Part shown: positions 46,203 to 55,180 of the stretch, piece after piece | How the letters are laid out: each line of letters starts with the position of its first letter | Position numbering within the stretch: position 1 is the first letter of the stretch | Notes under the pieces: model-generated | Database searches by the model: none | Told to the model about the DNA's origin: nothing | The model's input: only the letters and a program-made list of their open reading frames with translations | NCBI RefSeq assembly: GCF_965118895.1 | Contig: NZ_CBCPJJ010000008.1 | Coordinates: forward strand, 434,001-498,000 | Length of the DNA stretch: 64,000 nt | DNA from: Rahnella inusitata_A | GTDB lineage: Bacteria; Pseudomonadota; Gammaproteobacteria; Enterobacterales; Enterobacteriaceae | Direction of reading: 5' to 3' | Made by a program: the position numbers and the translations under genes

Positions 46203-47687
46203 TCAGATAGTGTTGTACTCGGCTTCAGCCGTATTGAAGCGTTCTTCTACAGCTTTCGACGGTTTGCTGCCCATCAGGCTGACAATCCAGATAGCTGCGC
46301 AGGCGAAGATAAAGCCGGGGATAATTTCATACAGTTCGGCCCAGCCGTACTGTTTCCACAAAATCACCGTCGCCGCACCAACGATCATCCCGGCCAGCGC
46401 GCCGTTGCGGGTCATGCGTTTCCACATCACCGAGATCAGGATAACCGGACCAAACGCCGCACCAAAGCCTGCCCACGCGTAGCTCACTAAGCCCAGCACG
46501 CGGTTTTCAGGGTTCGCAGCCAGCGCAATCGCCACCAGCGCCACAACCAGTACCATCAGGCGACCGATCCACACCAGCTCGCGCTGACTCGCACCTTTAC
46601 GCAGAAACGCTTTGTACAGGTCTTCGGTGATCGCACTGGAACACACCAGCAGCTGGCAACTCAGGGTACTCATCACCGCCGCCAGAATAGCCGACAGCAG
46701 GATACCGGCGATCCACGGGTTAAAGAGGATTTTCGCCAGCTCGATAAACACGCGCTCGCCGTTCTGGGTCACGTTACCCGCTTCGCCCGGATTATTGCTG
46801 AAGTAGGCAATACCAAAGAAGCCCACCGCGATGGTGCCCGCCAGACACAGAATCATCCACGTCATACTGATGCGGCGTGCGCTGCGAATGGTGCGATGGG
46901 AATCCGCCGCCATAAAGCGCGCCAGAATGTGCGGCTGGCCGAAATAGCCCAGCCCCCAGCCCAGCAATGACAAGATCGCCACCAGATTCATGTTCTTGAA
47001 CATGTCGGTGTATTCCGGGTTTTTGGCGTTGATCACCATCATCGAAGTATCAATACCGCCGACCGCGAGGATGACGATCACCGGGGTGAGGATCAGCGCG
47101 AAAATCATCAGGCTGGCCTGCACGGTATCGGTCCAGCTTACCGCCAGAAAACCGCCGATAAAGGTATAAACGATGGTTGCCGCCGCACCCGCCCACAGGG
47201 CGGTCTGGTAAGTCATGCCGAAGGTGCTTTCAAACAGTCGCGCACCGGCCACGATGCCGGAAGCACAATAGATGGTGAAGAACACCAGAATCACCAGCGC
47301 CGAGATAATCCGCAGCAGTTTGCTGGAATCTTCAAAACGATGGGTGAAGTAATCCGGCAGGGTCAGCGCATTGTTGTTGGCTTCGGTGTGAACGCGCAGG
47401 CGCCCCGCCACCAGCTTCCAGTTCAGATACGCGCCTATGGTCAGGCCGATGGCGATCCAGCTTTCAGAAATACCGGAAATAAAAATCGCCCCCGGTAACC
47501 CCATCAGCAGCCAGCCACTCATGTCTGAGGCTCCGGCGGAAAGTGCGGTCACTAGGCTGCCTAAACTGCGGCCGCCCAGAATGTAATCATCAAAGTTTTT
47601 GGTCCGTAAATACGCGATGAGGCCGATCAAAATCATCCCGAAAATATAAACACAAAACGTCACCAGCATCGGTGTGTTCATTGTCAT
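46203..47687 (-). CDS. putP: Sodium/proline symporter PutP
   Basis: Inner-membrane SSSF-family carrier that brings in proline with sodium; 494 residues and about 13 helices. The start MTMNTPMLVTF at 47687 aligns with E. coli PutP and has GGAG upstream. GGRSLGSLVTALSAGASDMS contains the sodium-site region. ALTLPDYFTHRFED and GWGLGYFGQPHILARFMAA are family signatures. It is divergent from putA across the PutA operator region. Confidence 0.95.
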   Translation of the reverse strand: MTMNTPMLVTFCVYIFGMILIGLIAYLRTKNFDDYILGGRSLGSLVTALSAGASDMSGWLLMGLPGAIFISGISESWIAIGLTIGAYLNWKLVAGRLRVHTEANNNALTLPDYFTHRFEDSSKLLRIISALVILVFFTIYCASGIVAGARLFESTFGMTYQTALWAGAAATIVYTFIGGFLAVSWTDTVQASLMIFALILTPVIVILAVGGIDTSMMVINAKNPEYTDMFKNMNLVAILSLLGWGLGYFGQPHILARFMAADSHRTIRSARRISMTWMILCLAGTIAVGFFGIAYFSNNPGEAGNVTQNGERVFIELAKILFNPWIAGILLSAILAAVMSTLSCQLLVCSSAITEDLYKAFLRKGASQRELVWIGRLMVLVVALVAIALAANPENRVLGLVSYAWAGFGAAFGPVILISVMWKRMTRNGALAGMIVGAATVILWKQYGWAELYEIIPGFIFACAAIWIVSLMGSKPSKAVEERFNTAEAEYNTI

Positions 47688-47993
47688 GTCCGTCTCCACT
47701 TCTTGTTATTTGTCGTACTTATTAGCGATGCATGTTTATGCAGGCCGGCACCTGTCTGTCCTGACGTCCCTCTGGTGAGAGGCGTTCAAAATCATGCCGG
47801 GGCGAGATGATGGCTGAAACCCGCGAAGGATGCAGCATGACTCTCCATATTTTTTCTTTATACAGGCAGTTAATACGGCTTTTATTCAAATTTCTTGTCG
47901 GGCGGATACTGGTTTAGCGAAAGGTCGATTTCAAGAGATTTAACAATCCAGATACACAAAATTCACGCCGCATCACACTTATCTTGTCGAAGG

Positions 47994-48021
47994 GTTGCAC
48001 GTTGCAAACCCAAAGGTTGTA
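47994..48021. promoter_or_regulatory. PutA operator cluster 1
   Basis: GTTGCA occurs at 47994 and 48001, and GTTGTA at 48016. PutA's ribbon-helix-helix domain is known to bind GTTGCA motifs in the put control region. Confidence 0.7.
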
Positions 48022-48136
48022 CCCGATACCCTTAAGCGAATCCGGCGCAACATCCGTTACCACAGTGAAAAAACGGTTATTCATATGTTAAAAATGCCAG
48101 CCAAATCACATCAGGCACACTTCCTGCATTAACAGG

Positions 48137-48152
48137 GTTGCACAAGGTTGCA
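48137..48152. promoter_or_regulatory. PutA operator cluster 2
   Basis: Two GTTGCA motifs at 48137 and 48147 lie 10 bp apart, on one helix face, about 70 bp before the putA start. Confidence 0.7.
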
Positions 48153-48222
48153 ACATAGAAGATATTGCTTGCCACAAACATAATGAAATCACCTGAACTT
48201 TTTTTATATGGAGTGTTTGCGC

Positions 48223-51200
48223 ATGGGTATGACGACGATGGGCGTGAAACTGGACGAAGGCACACGCGACCGGCTGAAAGTGGCGGCACAACAGATTGAC
48301 CGCACCCCGCACTGGCTGATTAAGCAGGCGATATTTTCCTATCTGGAACGTCTGGAAAATGGCGACGCCCTACCGGAAATTCCGGCGCTGAACGGCGCTG
48401 TGACTGAAAGCGCTGAAGAGGCCGCTGCGCCGCTGTTGCAGGAATCACATCAGCCATTCCTGGATTTTGCCGAGCAAATTCAGCCGCAGTCCGTCAGTCG
48501 TTCCGCCATCACCGCCGCCTATCGCCGCCCGGAGCCGGAGGCGGTTTCGATGCTGCTTGAACAGGCACGTTTACCCGCGTCGTTAAATGACGCTGCGCAG
48601 AAGCTCGCCGCCGACATCGCCACCAAACTGCGTAACCAGAAGAGTGCAAATGGCCGCGCCGGAATGGTGCAAAGCCTGTTGCAAGAGTTCTCCCTTTCGT
48701 CGCAGGAAGGCGTGGCGCTGATGTGTCTGGCCGAAGCGCTGCTGCGTATTCCCGACAAACCAACGCGCGATGCGTTGATCCGCGACAAAATCAGCAACGG
48801 TAACTGGCATTCCCATCTTGGCCGCAGCCCGTCGCTGTTCGTCAACGCCGCGACCTGGGGTTTGTTGTTCACCGGCAAACTGGTGGCAACGCACAACGAA
48901 GCCAGCCTGTCGAAATCGCTGAGCCGCATTATCGGTAAAGGCGGTGAACCGCTGATCCGCAAAGGCGTGGACATGGCGATGCGCCTGATGGGCGAGCAGT
49001 TTGTCACCGGCGAAACCATTGCCGAAGCACTGGCTAATGCCCGCAAGCACGAAGAGAAAGGGTTCCGCTATTCCTACGATATGCTGGGTGAAGCGGCACT
49101 GACCGAGAAAGATGCGCAGGCCTATTTGCAGTCGTATCAGCAAGCGATCAACGCCATCGGTAAAGCCTCGAACGGTCGCGGCATCTATGAAGGGCCGGGG
49201 ATTTCCATCAAGCTTTCCGCCCTGCACCCACGTTACAGCCGTGCGCAGTACGAGCGTGTGATGGAAGAACTTTATCCGCGCCTGCTGTCGCTGACCTTGC
49301 TGGCACGCAGCTATGACATCGGCATTAATATTGATGCCGAAGAAGCCGATCGCCTGGAAATCTCCCTCGATTTGCTGGAAAAACTCTGCTTTGAGCCGGA
49401 ACTGGCGGGCTGGAACGGCATCGGCTTTGTCATTCAGGCGTATCAGAAACGCTGCCCGATGGTGATCGATTACCTGACTAACCTGGCGCAGCGCAGCCGT
49501 CGTCGTTTGATGATCCGTCTGGTGAAAGGCGCGTACTGGGACAGCGAAATCAAACGCGCGCAGGTCGAAGGTCTGGAAGATTATCCGGTCTATACCCGCA
49601 AGGTTTACACCGACGTTTCCTATCTGGCCTGCGCCCGCAAACTGCTGGCGGTTCCGAACCTGATTTATCCGCAGTTCGCCACCCACAATGCCCATACCGT
49701 GGCGGCGATTTATCAGCTGGCGGGCAACAACTATTATCCGGGACAGTATGAGTTCCAGTGCCTGCATGGCATGGGTGAACCGCTGTACGAGCAGGTAGTC
49801 GGAAAAATTGCCGAAGGCAAACTGAACCGCCCTTGCCGCATTTACGCCCCGGTGGGGACGCACGAAACCCTGCTGGCGTATCTGGTGCGACGTCTGCTGG
49901 AAAATGGCGCGAACACCTCTTTCGTCAACCGCATCGCCGACGCCACACTGCCAATTGCAGAGCTGGTCGCCGATCCGGTACTGGCGGTTGAAGCGCTGGC
50001 CGCCAGCGAAGGACAGGTCGGCTTGCCACATCCGCGCATCGCCCTGCCACGCAATCTGTACGGCAGCAAACGCGTGAACTCCGCCGGTCTGGATATGTCC
50101 AGCGAGCATCGTCTGGCCTCCCTGTCCAGCGCTCTGTTGCAAAGCGCCAGCCATCCGATCACCGCGCAACCGATGATTGATGCACCAACGGATGACGGCG
50201 AGTTCATGCCGGTCATCAACCCGTCTGAAAATTCCGATATCGTCGGCCACGTGCGCGAAGCGACAGAAGCGGAAATCAGCCGCGCGCTGGACGCCTCCGC
50301 CGCAGCCGGCGCCATCTGGTTTGCTACGCCTCCCGAAGAGCGCGCAGCAATCTTGCAACGCGCAGCAGAATTGATGGAAGCGCAGTTGCAAAGTCTGCTT
50401 GGCGTGCTGGTGCGCGAAGCCGGAAAAACCTTTAATAACGCCATCGCCGAAGTGCGCGAAGCGGTCGATTTCCTGCACTACTACGCCGGGCAGATCCGCG
50501 AAGATTTCACCAACGACACGCATCGTCCGCTCGGACCGGTGGTGTGCATCAGCCCGTGGAACTTCCCGCTGGCAATCTTCACCGGTCAGATTGCTGCTGC
50601 ACTGGCGGCGGGTAACAGCGTGCTGGCGAAACCTGCCGAACAGACGCCGCTTATCGCCGCGCTGGCCGTCGGTATTCTGCATGAAGCCGGTGTTCCGGCG
50701 GGCGTTCTGCAACTTCTGCCGGGCAAAGGCGAAACCGTCGGCTCGCAGCTGGTGAATGACGAACGCGTTCGCGGCGTGCTGTTCACCGGTTCCACCGACG
50801 TGGCGGGTATTTTGCAACGTAACATCGCAGGCAGACTCGATCCGCAGGGGCGTCCGACGCCGCTTATCGCTGAAACCGGCGGTCTGAACGCGATGATCGT
50901 CGATTCTTCCGCCCTGACCGAACAGGTAGTGATGGACGTGGTAGCTTCGGCGTTCGACAGCGCCGGTCAGCGTTGTTCCGCCCTGCGCGTGCTGTGCATT
51001 CAGGATGACGTCGCCGACCATACCTTGCAGATGCTGCGCGGCGCCATGGCCGAATGCCGGATGGGCAACCCGGAACGTCTGTCTACGGACATCGGGCCGG
51101 TCATTGACAGCGAAGCCAAAGAAGGCATCGAGAAACACATCGACGCCATGCGCGCCAAGGGCCGCACGGTATATCAGGCAACACAAACTTTCGCAGCTGA

Positions 51201-52197
51201 CCAGAGCGAATGGGTACGCGGGACGTTCGTTAAACCGACGCTGATTGAACTCGACAGCTTCGACGAAATGAAGAAAGAGATTTTTGGCCCGGTGCTGCAC
51301 GTGGTGCGTTATGCCCGTCAGGATCTGGATAAGCTGATCGGTCAGATTAATGCCGCCGGCTACGGTCTGACGCTGGGGATTCACACCCGTATCGACGAAA
51401 CGATTCACCGCGTCACGCAGCAGGCGCACGTTGGCAACATGTACGTGAACCGCAACATGGTCGGCGCGGTGGTCGGCGTTCAGCCGTTCGGCGGCGAAGG
51501 TCTGTCCGGCACGGGCCCGAAAGCCGGTGGTCCGCTGTACTTATATCGTCTGCTGAGCAGCCGTCCGCAATTTGCCGTACAGCAGACGCTGCTGCGTCAG
51601 GATCGCGAACTTCCGCTCGATGCCTCCGTGCGTGAAGCACTGCTCGCACCGCACCGCGCCCTGCAACAATGGGCCACCGGACAGAAGCAAAGTGCGGCCT
51701 TGATTGGGGTCTGCGAACGTTTCGCAGAAAGCAGCCAGGGTGGCACTCTGCGCACTCTGCCGGGGCCAACCGGCGAGCGAAACACCTACGCGCTCCTGCC
51801 GCGCGAACGCGTACTGGCATTAGCCGACAATCAGGACGATGCGCTGACTCAGCTGGCCGCCGTCACGGCGACCGGTTGCCGCATTCTGTGGCCGGAAGCA
51901 CCGTTGCAGCGCGAGTTGTTCAATCAGTTGCCGAAAGCTGTACAGGCTCGCGTGGACTTCGCCAAAGATTGGCAGAACGATGCGCCGGTCTTCGATGCGG
52001 TGATTTATCACGGTGATGCCGATCAGTTACGTGAACTCTGCCAGCTGATCGCCAACCGTCCAGGCCCGATTGTCTCCGTACAAGGGTTCGCCCGCGGCGA
52101 AGACAATATCTTGCTCGAACGCCTGCTTCACGAGCGCTCTTTGAGCGTGAATACCGCGGCGGCGGGAGGAAATGCGAGTTTGATGACCATCGGGTAA
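48223..52197 (+). CDS. putA: Trifunctional PutA: repressor, proline dehydrogenase, P5C dehydrogenase
   Basis: Oxidises proline to glutamate in two steps and represses put genes when proline is absent; 1324 residues. The start MGMTTMGVKLD at 48223 has GGAG upstream. Residues 1-47 form the ribbon-helix-helix DNA-binding domain (MGVKLDEGTRDRLKVAA, WLIKQAIFSYL). The FAD-linked proline dehydrogenase barrel covers about 260-610, with RLVKGAYWDSEIKRAQ. The aldehyde dehydrogenase part has GPVVCISPWNFPLAIFTG, LIAETGG and the catalytic Cys918 in GQRCSALRV. The C-terminal domain ends NTAAAGGNASLMTIG. All three parts are intact. Confidence 0.97.
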   Translation: MGMTTMGVKLDEGTRDRLKVAAQQIDRTPHWLIKQAIFSYLERLENGDALPEIPALNGAVTESAEEAAAPLLQESHQPFLDFAEQIQPQSVSRSAITAAYRRPEPEAVSMLLEQARLPASLNDAAQKLAADIATKLRNQKSANGRAGMVQSLLQEFSLSSQEGVALMCLAEALLRIPDKPTRDALIRDKISNGNWHSHLGRSPSLFVNAATWGLLFTGKLVATHNEASLSKSLSRIIGKGGEPLIRKGVDMAMRLMGEQFVTGETIAEALANARKHEEKGFRYSYDMLGEAALTEKDAQAYLQSYQQAINAIGKASNGRGIYEGPGISIKLSALHPRYSRAQYERVMEELYPRLLSLTLLARSYDIGINIDAEEADRLEISLDLLEKLCFEPELAGWNGIGFVIQAYQKRCPMVIDYLTNLAQRSRRRLMIRLVKGAYWDSEIKRAQVEGLEDYPVYTRKVYTDVSYLACARKLLAVPNLIYPQFATHNAHTVAAIYQLAGNNYYPGQYEFQCLHGMGEPLYEQVVGKIAEGKLNRPCRIYAPVGTHETLLAYLVRRLLENGANTSFVNRIADATLPIAELVADPVLAVEALAASEGQVGLPHPRIALPRNLYGSKRVNSAGLDMSSEHRLASLSSALLQSASHPITAQPMIDAPTDDGEFMPVINPSENSDIVGHVREATEAEISRALDASAAAGAIWFATPPEERAAILQRAAELMEAQLQSLLGVLVREAGKTFNNAIAEVREAVDFLHYYAGQIREDFTNDTHRPLGPVVCISPWNFPLAIFTGQIAAALAAGNSVLAKPAEQTPLIAALAVGILHEAGVPAGVLQLLPGKGETVGSQLVNDERVRGVLFTGSTDVAGILQRNIAGRLDPQGRPTPLIAETGGLNAMIVDSSALTEQVVMDVVASAFDSAGQRCSALRVLCIQDDVADHTLQMLRGAMAECRMGNPERLSTDIGPVIDSEAKEGIEKHIDAMRAKGRTVYQATQTFAADQSEWVRGTFVKPTLIELDSFDEMKKEIFGPVLHVVRYARQDLDKLIGQINAAGYGLTLGIHTRIDETIHRVTQQAHVGNMYVNRNMVGAVVGVQPFGGEGLSGTGPKAGGPLYLYRLLSSRPQFAVQQTLLRQDRELPLDASVREALLAPHRALQQWATGQKQSAALIGVCERFAESSQGGTLRTLPGPTGERNTYALLPRERVLALADNQDDALTQLAAVTATGCRILWPEAPLQRELFNQLPKAVQARVDFAKDWQNDAPVFDAVIYHGDADQLRELCQLIANRPGPIVSVQGFARGEDNILLERLLHERSLSVNTAAAGGNASLMTIG

Positions 52198-52218
52198 GTT
52201 TCTTAAGGGCGGAGGCTG

Positions 52219-52910
52219 TCGCAATGGCGGCTTTTGTATCTGATCGAGGAAGTTTCGGTTTCTCGATTGCATTAGGTTGGGTTTAAGACGGATTGAGTAA
52301 GTTTCGGTTTCTCAATTGCAGCGATCTCTTAACTCTCTGTGCCGAAACCGCCAAAGAGGGAGGAAAGCGCCTCCCTCTTTGATCTCCCACGCTTTTCCAA
52401 ACACGCGCTATCGCGAAAACGATAGACATGTTCTGTGACTCCCGCGTGTGGCACAAAACCCTGCCGCTTCGCGGTGCCCTCTCTCGGTCCTGAAGCCTTA
52501 GGTCTTCAGGCCGCTCCGTTCGGCAGGATTTTTTAATCGCGCCATTTCACCATTTTTAAAAACAGAAACGAGTCGTCTTTAATTTTTTAGTTTTCCCTTT
52601 TCTTTTCTCATCCTGAGCCGGTGAAGTTGTGACCTAATAGCTCTGGCCGCGTTCAAAAATCACGCCGTAGGGAGCGGTGGAAAACCGCGCTTTTTTTTTC
52701 GCGGGTTGTAACCCGACCGGAGGGCACCGCGCAGCGGCGGGATTTTGCGGCAATAGCGGTAGTTGCTGAAACATAGCCCGTCTGCACGGCACGTGTTTTA
52801 AAGAGCCAGGGATTCTTAAGGGCGGCGGCGATAAGCCGCCCTTAAGGCCAGTGTGGGTGGCAACCCACGACCTTGAAGTTGATATTGATGTTGATGTTGA
52901 TTTTAAAGCC
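52219..52910 (+). repeat. Long structured non-coding repeat, copy 1 (between putA and phoA)
   Basis: About 690 bp, repeated in the same orientation after phoA at 54488-55180. It contains two copies of AAGTTTCGGTTTCTC (52251, 52299). A perfect 11 bp hairpin AAAGAGGGAGG/CCTCCCTCTTT is at 52353-52380. ACACGCG/CGCGTGT at 52401-52449 encloses CTATCG/CGATAG. A nested stem CCTGCCG/CGGCAGG (52460-52527) encloses CCTGAAG/CTTCAGG and is followed by TTTTTT. A perfect 12 bp inverted repeat is at 52815-52846. The element ends in short GTTGAT-type repeats. No transposase or convincing ORF is inside. Confidence 0.85.
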
Positions 52911-52939
52911 CCCATTTTTGCCCCGCCCCCCAGATCCCT

Positions 52940-52957
52940 TTGTCATAAATCCGTCAT
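52940..52957 (+). promoter_or_regulatory. Pho box of phoA
   Basis: TTGTCAT-AAAT-CCGTCAT closely matches the PhoB consensus of two CTGTCAT heptamers separated by 4 bases, 83 bp before the phoA start. It predicts induction by phosphate starvation. Confidence 0.8.
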
Positions 52958-53040
52958 CCTCCTGATTTACCCTCCCAGTAACAAAATAACTCAAACTGTG
53001 TATTTTTATTTCTGATGCTTTATAAAAAGGAGTTTTGACA

Positions 53041-54465
53041 ATGCAACAACCTGTATCTCTGCTCGCTCGCGCCATCGCTGCCGCTTTGCTGCTTTCCGCC
53101 TCTGCCGGTTCCTACGCCGCTGAAGAAAATGCGTTGTCTGACCGCGCAGCAAAAGGTGTCCTGACCGAACAAGGTGGCGCTCGCCGTCTGAGCGGTGACC
53201 AGACAGCCGCGCTTAAGGCATCGCTCTCTGACAAAACGGTGAAGAACGTGATCCTGCTTATCGGCGACGGCATGGGTGATTCCGAAATCACCTCCGCGCG
53301 AAATTATGCCGAAGGCGCGGGCGGCTATTTCAAAGGCATCGATGCCCTGCCGCTGACTGGCCAGTACACACACTATTCTCTCGATAAGAAAACACAAAAA
53401 CCTAACTACGTCACCGATTCTGCCGCCTCTGCCACCGCCTGGAGCACCGGTGTGAAAAGCTATAACGGCGCAATCGGCGTGGATGTGAACGGGAAGGACC
53501 ATCAGACGATCCTCGAAATCGCCAAAGCCGCAGGCAGAGCCACCGGCAACGTCTCGACGGCTGAATTACAGGATGCAACGCCCGCGGCACAAATCGCGCA
53601 CGTTACGTCCCGTAAATGCTACGGCCCGGAAGAAACCTCTGAAAAATGCGCCACCAATGCGCTGGAAAATGGCGGACGCGGCTCGATCACCGAACAGTTG
53701 CTGCACGCCCGCGCCGATGTCACGCTCGGCGGCGGCAGAAAATCGTTCAGCCAGCTGGCGAAAAGCGGCGAGTTCTCAGGCAAATCTCTGAAAGATCAGG
53801 CGCTGGCACAGGGCTATCAGTGGATTGAAAACGCCGACCAGCTCGCTGCCATTACCCAGGCCGGTCAGCAAAAACCCGTTTTGGGCCTGTTCTCAGAAGG
53901 CAATATGCCGGTGCGCTGGCAGGGGCCGAAAGCCTCTTATCACGGCAACATTGACAAACCCGCTGTTACCTGCGAAGCCAATCCACAGCGCACGGCGGAC
54001 ATTCCGACCCTTGCCGCTATGACTGAAAAAGCCATCGACCTGCTGAAAACCAATGAAAAAGGCTTCTTCCTGCAGGTAGAAGGTGCGTCAATTGATAAGC
54101 AGGATCATGCCGCCAATCCATGCGGACAGTTCGGTGAAACGGTCGACCTGGATGAAGCTGTGCAGAAAGCGCTGGAGTTCGCCCGCAAGGACGGCAACAC
54201 GCTGGTGATCGTGACCGCCGACCACGCACATTCCAGCCAAATCATCGAAGCCGACGCCAAAGCTCCCGGCCTGACGCAGACGCTGACCACCAAAGACGGC
54301 GCGCCAATGACCATCAGCTATGGTAACTCCGAGGACGATTCACAGGGGCACACCGGAACCCAGCTGCGCATTGCGGCATTTGGGCCACACGCGGGGAATG
54401 TGGTGGGTCTGACAGATCAGACTGATCTCTTCTTTACGATGAAAGGGGCAATGGGGATCGAATAG
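53041..54465 (+). CDS. phoA: Periplasmic alkaline phosphatase
   Basis: Zinc/magnesium phosphomonoesterase that releases phosphate in the periplasm; 474 residues. The ATG at 53041 has AAGGAG eight bases before it. The signal peptide covers about residues 1-28, ending SAGSYAAEEN. The nucleophile is Ser127 in TDSAASATAW. Metal ligands lie in LIGDGMGDSE, GASIDKQDHAAN, VTADHAHSS and GHTGTQ. The two disulfide pairs of E. coli PhoA are kept: RKCYG/EKCAT and VTCEA/NPCGQ. A Pho box lies upstream. The gene and its promoter are enclosed by two direct copies of a 690 bp element, which is not the case for E. coli phoA. Confidence 0.96.
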   Translation: MQQPVSLLARAIAAALLLSASAGSYAAEENALSDRAAKGVLTEQGGARRLSGDQTAALKASLSDKTVKNVILLIGDGMGDSEITSARNYAEGAGGYFKGIDALPLTGQYTHYSLDKKTQKPNYVTDSAASATAWSTGVKSYNGAIGVDVNGKDHQTILEIAKAAGRATGNVSTAELQDATPAAQIAHVTSRKCYGPEETSEKCATNALENGGRGSITEQLLHARADVTLGGGRKSFSQLAKSGEFSGKSLKDQALAQGYQWIENADQLAAITQAGQQKPVLGLFSEGNMPVRWQGPKASYHGNIDKPAVTCEANPQRTADIPTLAAMTEKAIDLLKTNEKGFFLQVEGASIDKQDHAANPCGQFGETVDLDEAVQKALEFARKDGNTLVIVTADHAHSSQIIEADAKAPGLTQTLTTKDGAPMTISYGNSEDDSQGHTGTQLRIAAFGPHAGNVVGLTDQTDLFFTMKGAMGIE

Positions 54466-54487
54466 TTTTTAATGCAGGGAGGACCCA

Positions 54488-55180
54488 TTGCAATGGCGGC
54501 GTTTATATCGGACCGTGAAAGTTTCGGTTTCTCAATTGCATTAGGTTGGGTTTAAGACGGATCGAGTAAGTTTCGGTTTCTCAATTGCAGCGATCTCTTA
54601 ACTCACTGTGCCGAAACCGCCCAAAGGAGGGAAGTACTTTCCCTCCTTTGGATTCCTCCCCGCTTTTTAAAACACGCGCTTTCGCTGGAACGATGGACGT
54701 GTTCTGGTACTCCAGCGTGTGGCACAAAACCCTGCCGCTTCGCGGTGCCCTCTCTCGGTCCTGAAGCCTATGGTCTTCAGGCCGCTCCGTTCGGCAGGAT
54801 TTTTTAATCGCGCCATTTCACCATTTTTAAAAACAGAAACGAGTCGTCTTTAATTTTTTAGTTGTCCCTTTTCTTTTCTCATCCTGAGCCGGTGAAGTTG
54901 TGACCTAATAGCTCTGGCCGCGTTCAAAAATCACGCCGTAGGGAGCGGTGGAAAACCGCGCTTTTTTTTGCGCGGGTTGTAACCCGACCGGAGGGCACCG
55001 CGCAGCGGCGGGATTTTGCGGCAATAGCGGTGGTTGCTGAAACATAGCCCGTCTGCACGGCACGTGTTTTAAAGAGCCAGGGATTCTTAAGGCCGGCGGC
55101 GATAAGCCGCCCTTAAGGCCAGTGTGGGTGGCAACCCACGACCTTGACGTTGAAGTTGAAATTGAAGTGGTTTTAAGCGC
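54488..55180 (+). repeat. Long structured non-coding repeat, copy 2 (after phoA)
   Basis: Direct repeat of 52219-52910. It is nearly identical from about 54720 to 55140 and more diverged in the first 230 bases. The first hairpin is here CCAAAGGAGGGAA/TTCCCTCCTTTGG (54621-54651, 13 bp, perfect), although its sequence differs from copy 1 on both arms. The nested CCTGCCG/CGGCAGG stem and the 12 bp inverted repeat (55086-55117, one mismatch) are kept. Its last bases (TTTTAA) contain the stop codon of the convergent LysR gene. Confidence 0.85.

Noticed and set aside
48583..51429. 948-codon open frame on the minus strand
   Set aside because: Fully antisense to putA, whose protein is complete and recognisable. 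Long antisense frames are common in high-GC, codon-biased genes, and the translation shows no known family.
52634..52915. 93-codon minus-strand ORF inside the long repeat (GLKGGLSPP...)
   Set aside because: The equivalent frame in copy 2 lacks a start codon. The few differences I could see between the copies change the amino acid, so there is no sign of protein selection.
52219..55180. phoA region as a composite transposon
   Set aside because: The flanking repeats contain no transposase and no clear terminal inverted repeats with target duplications, so a transposon call is not supported.
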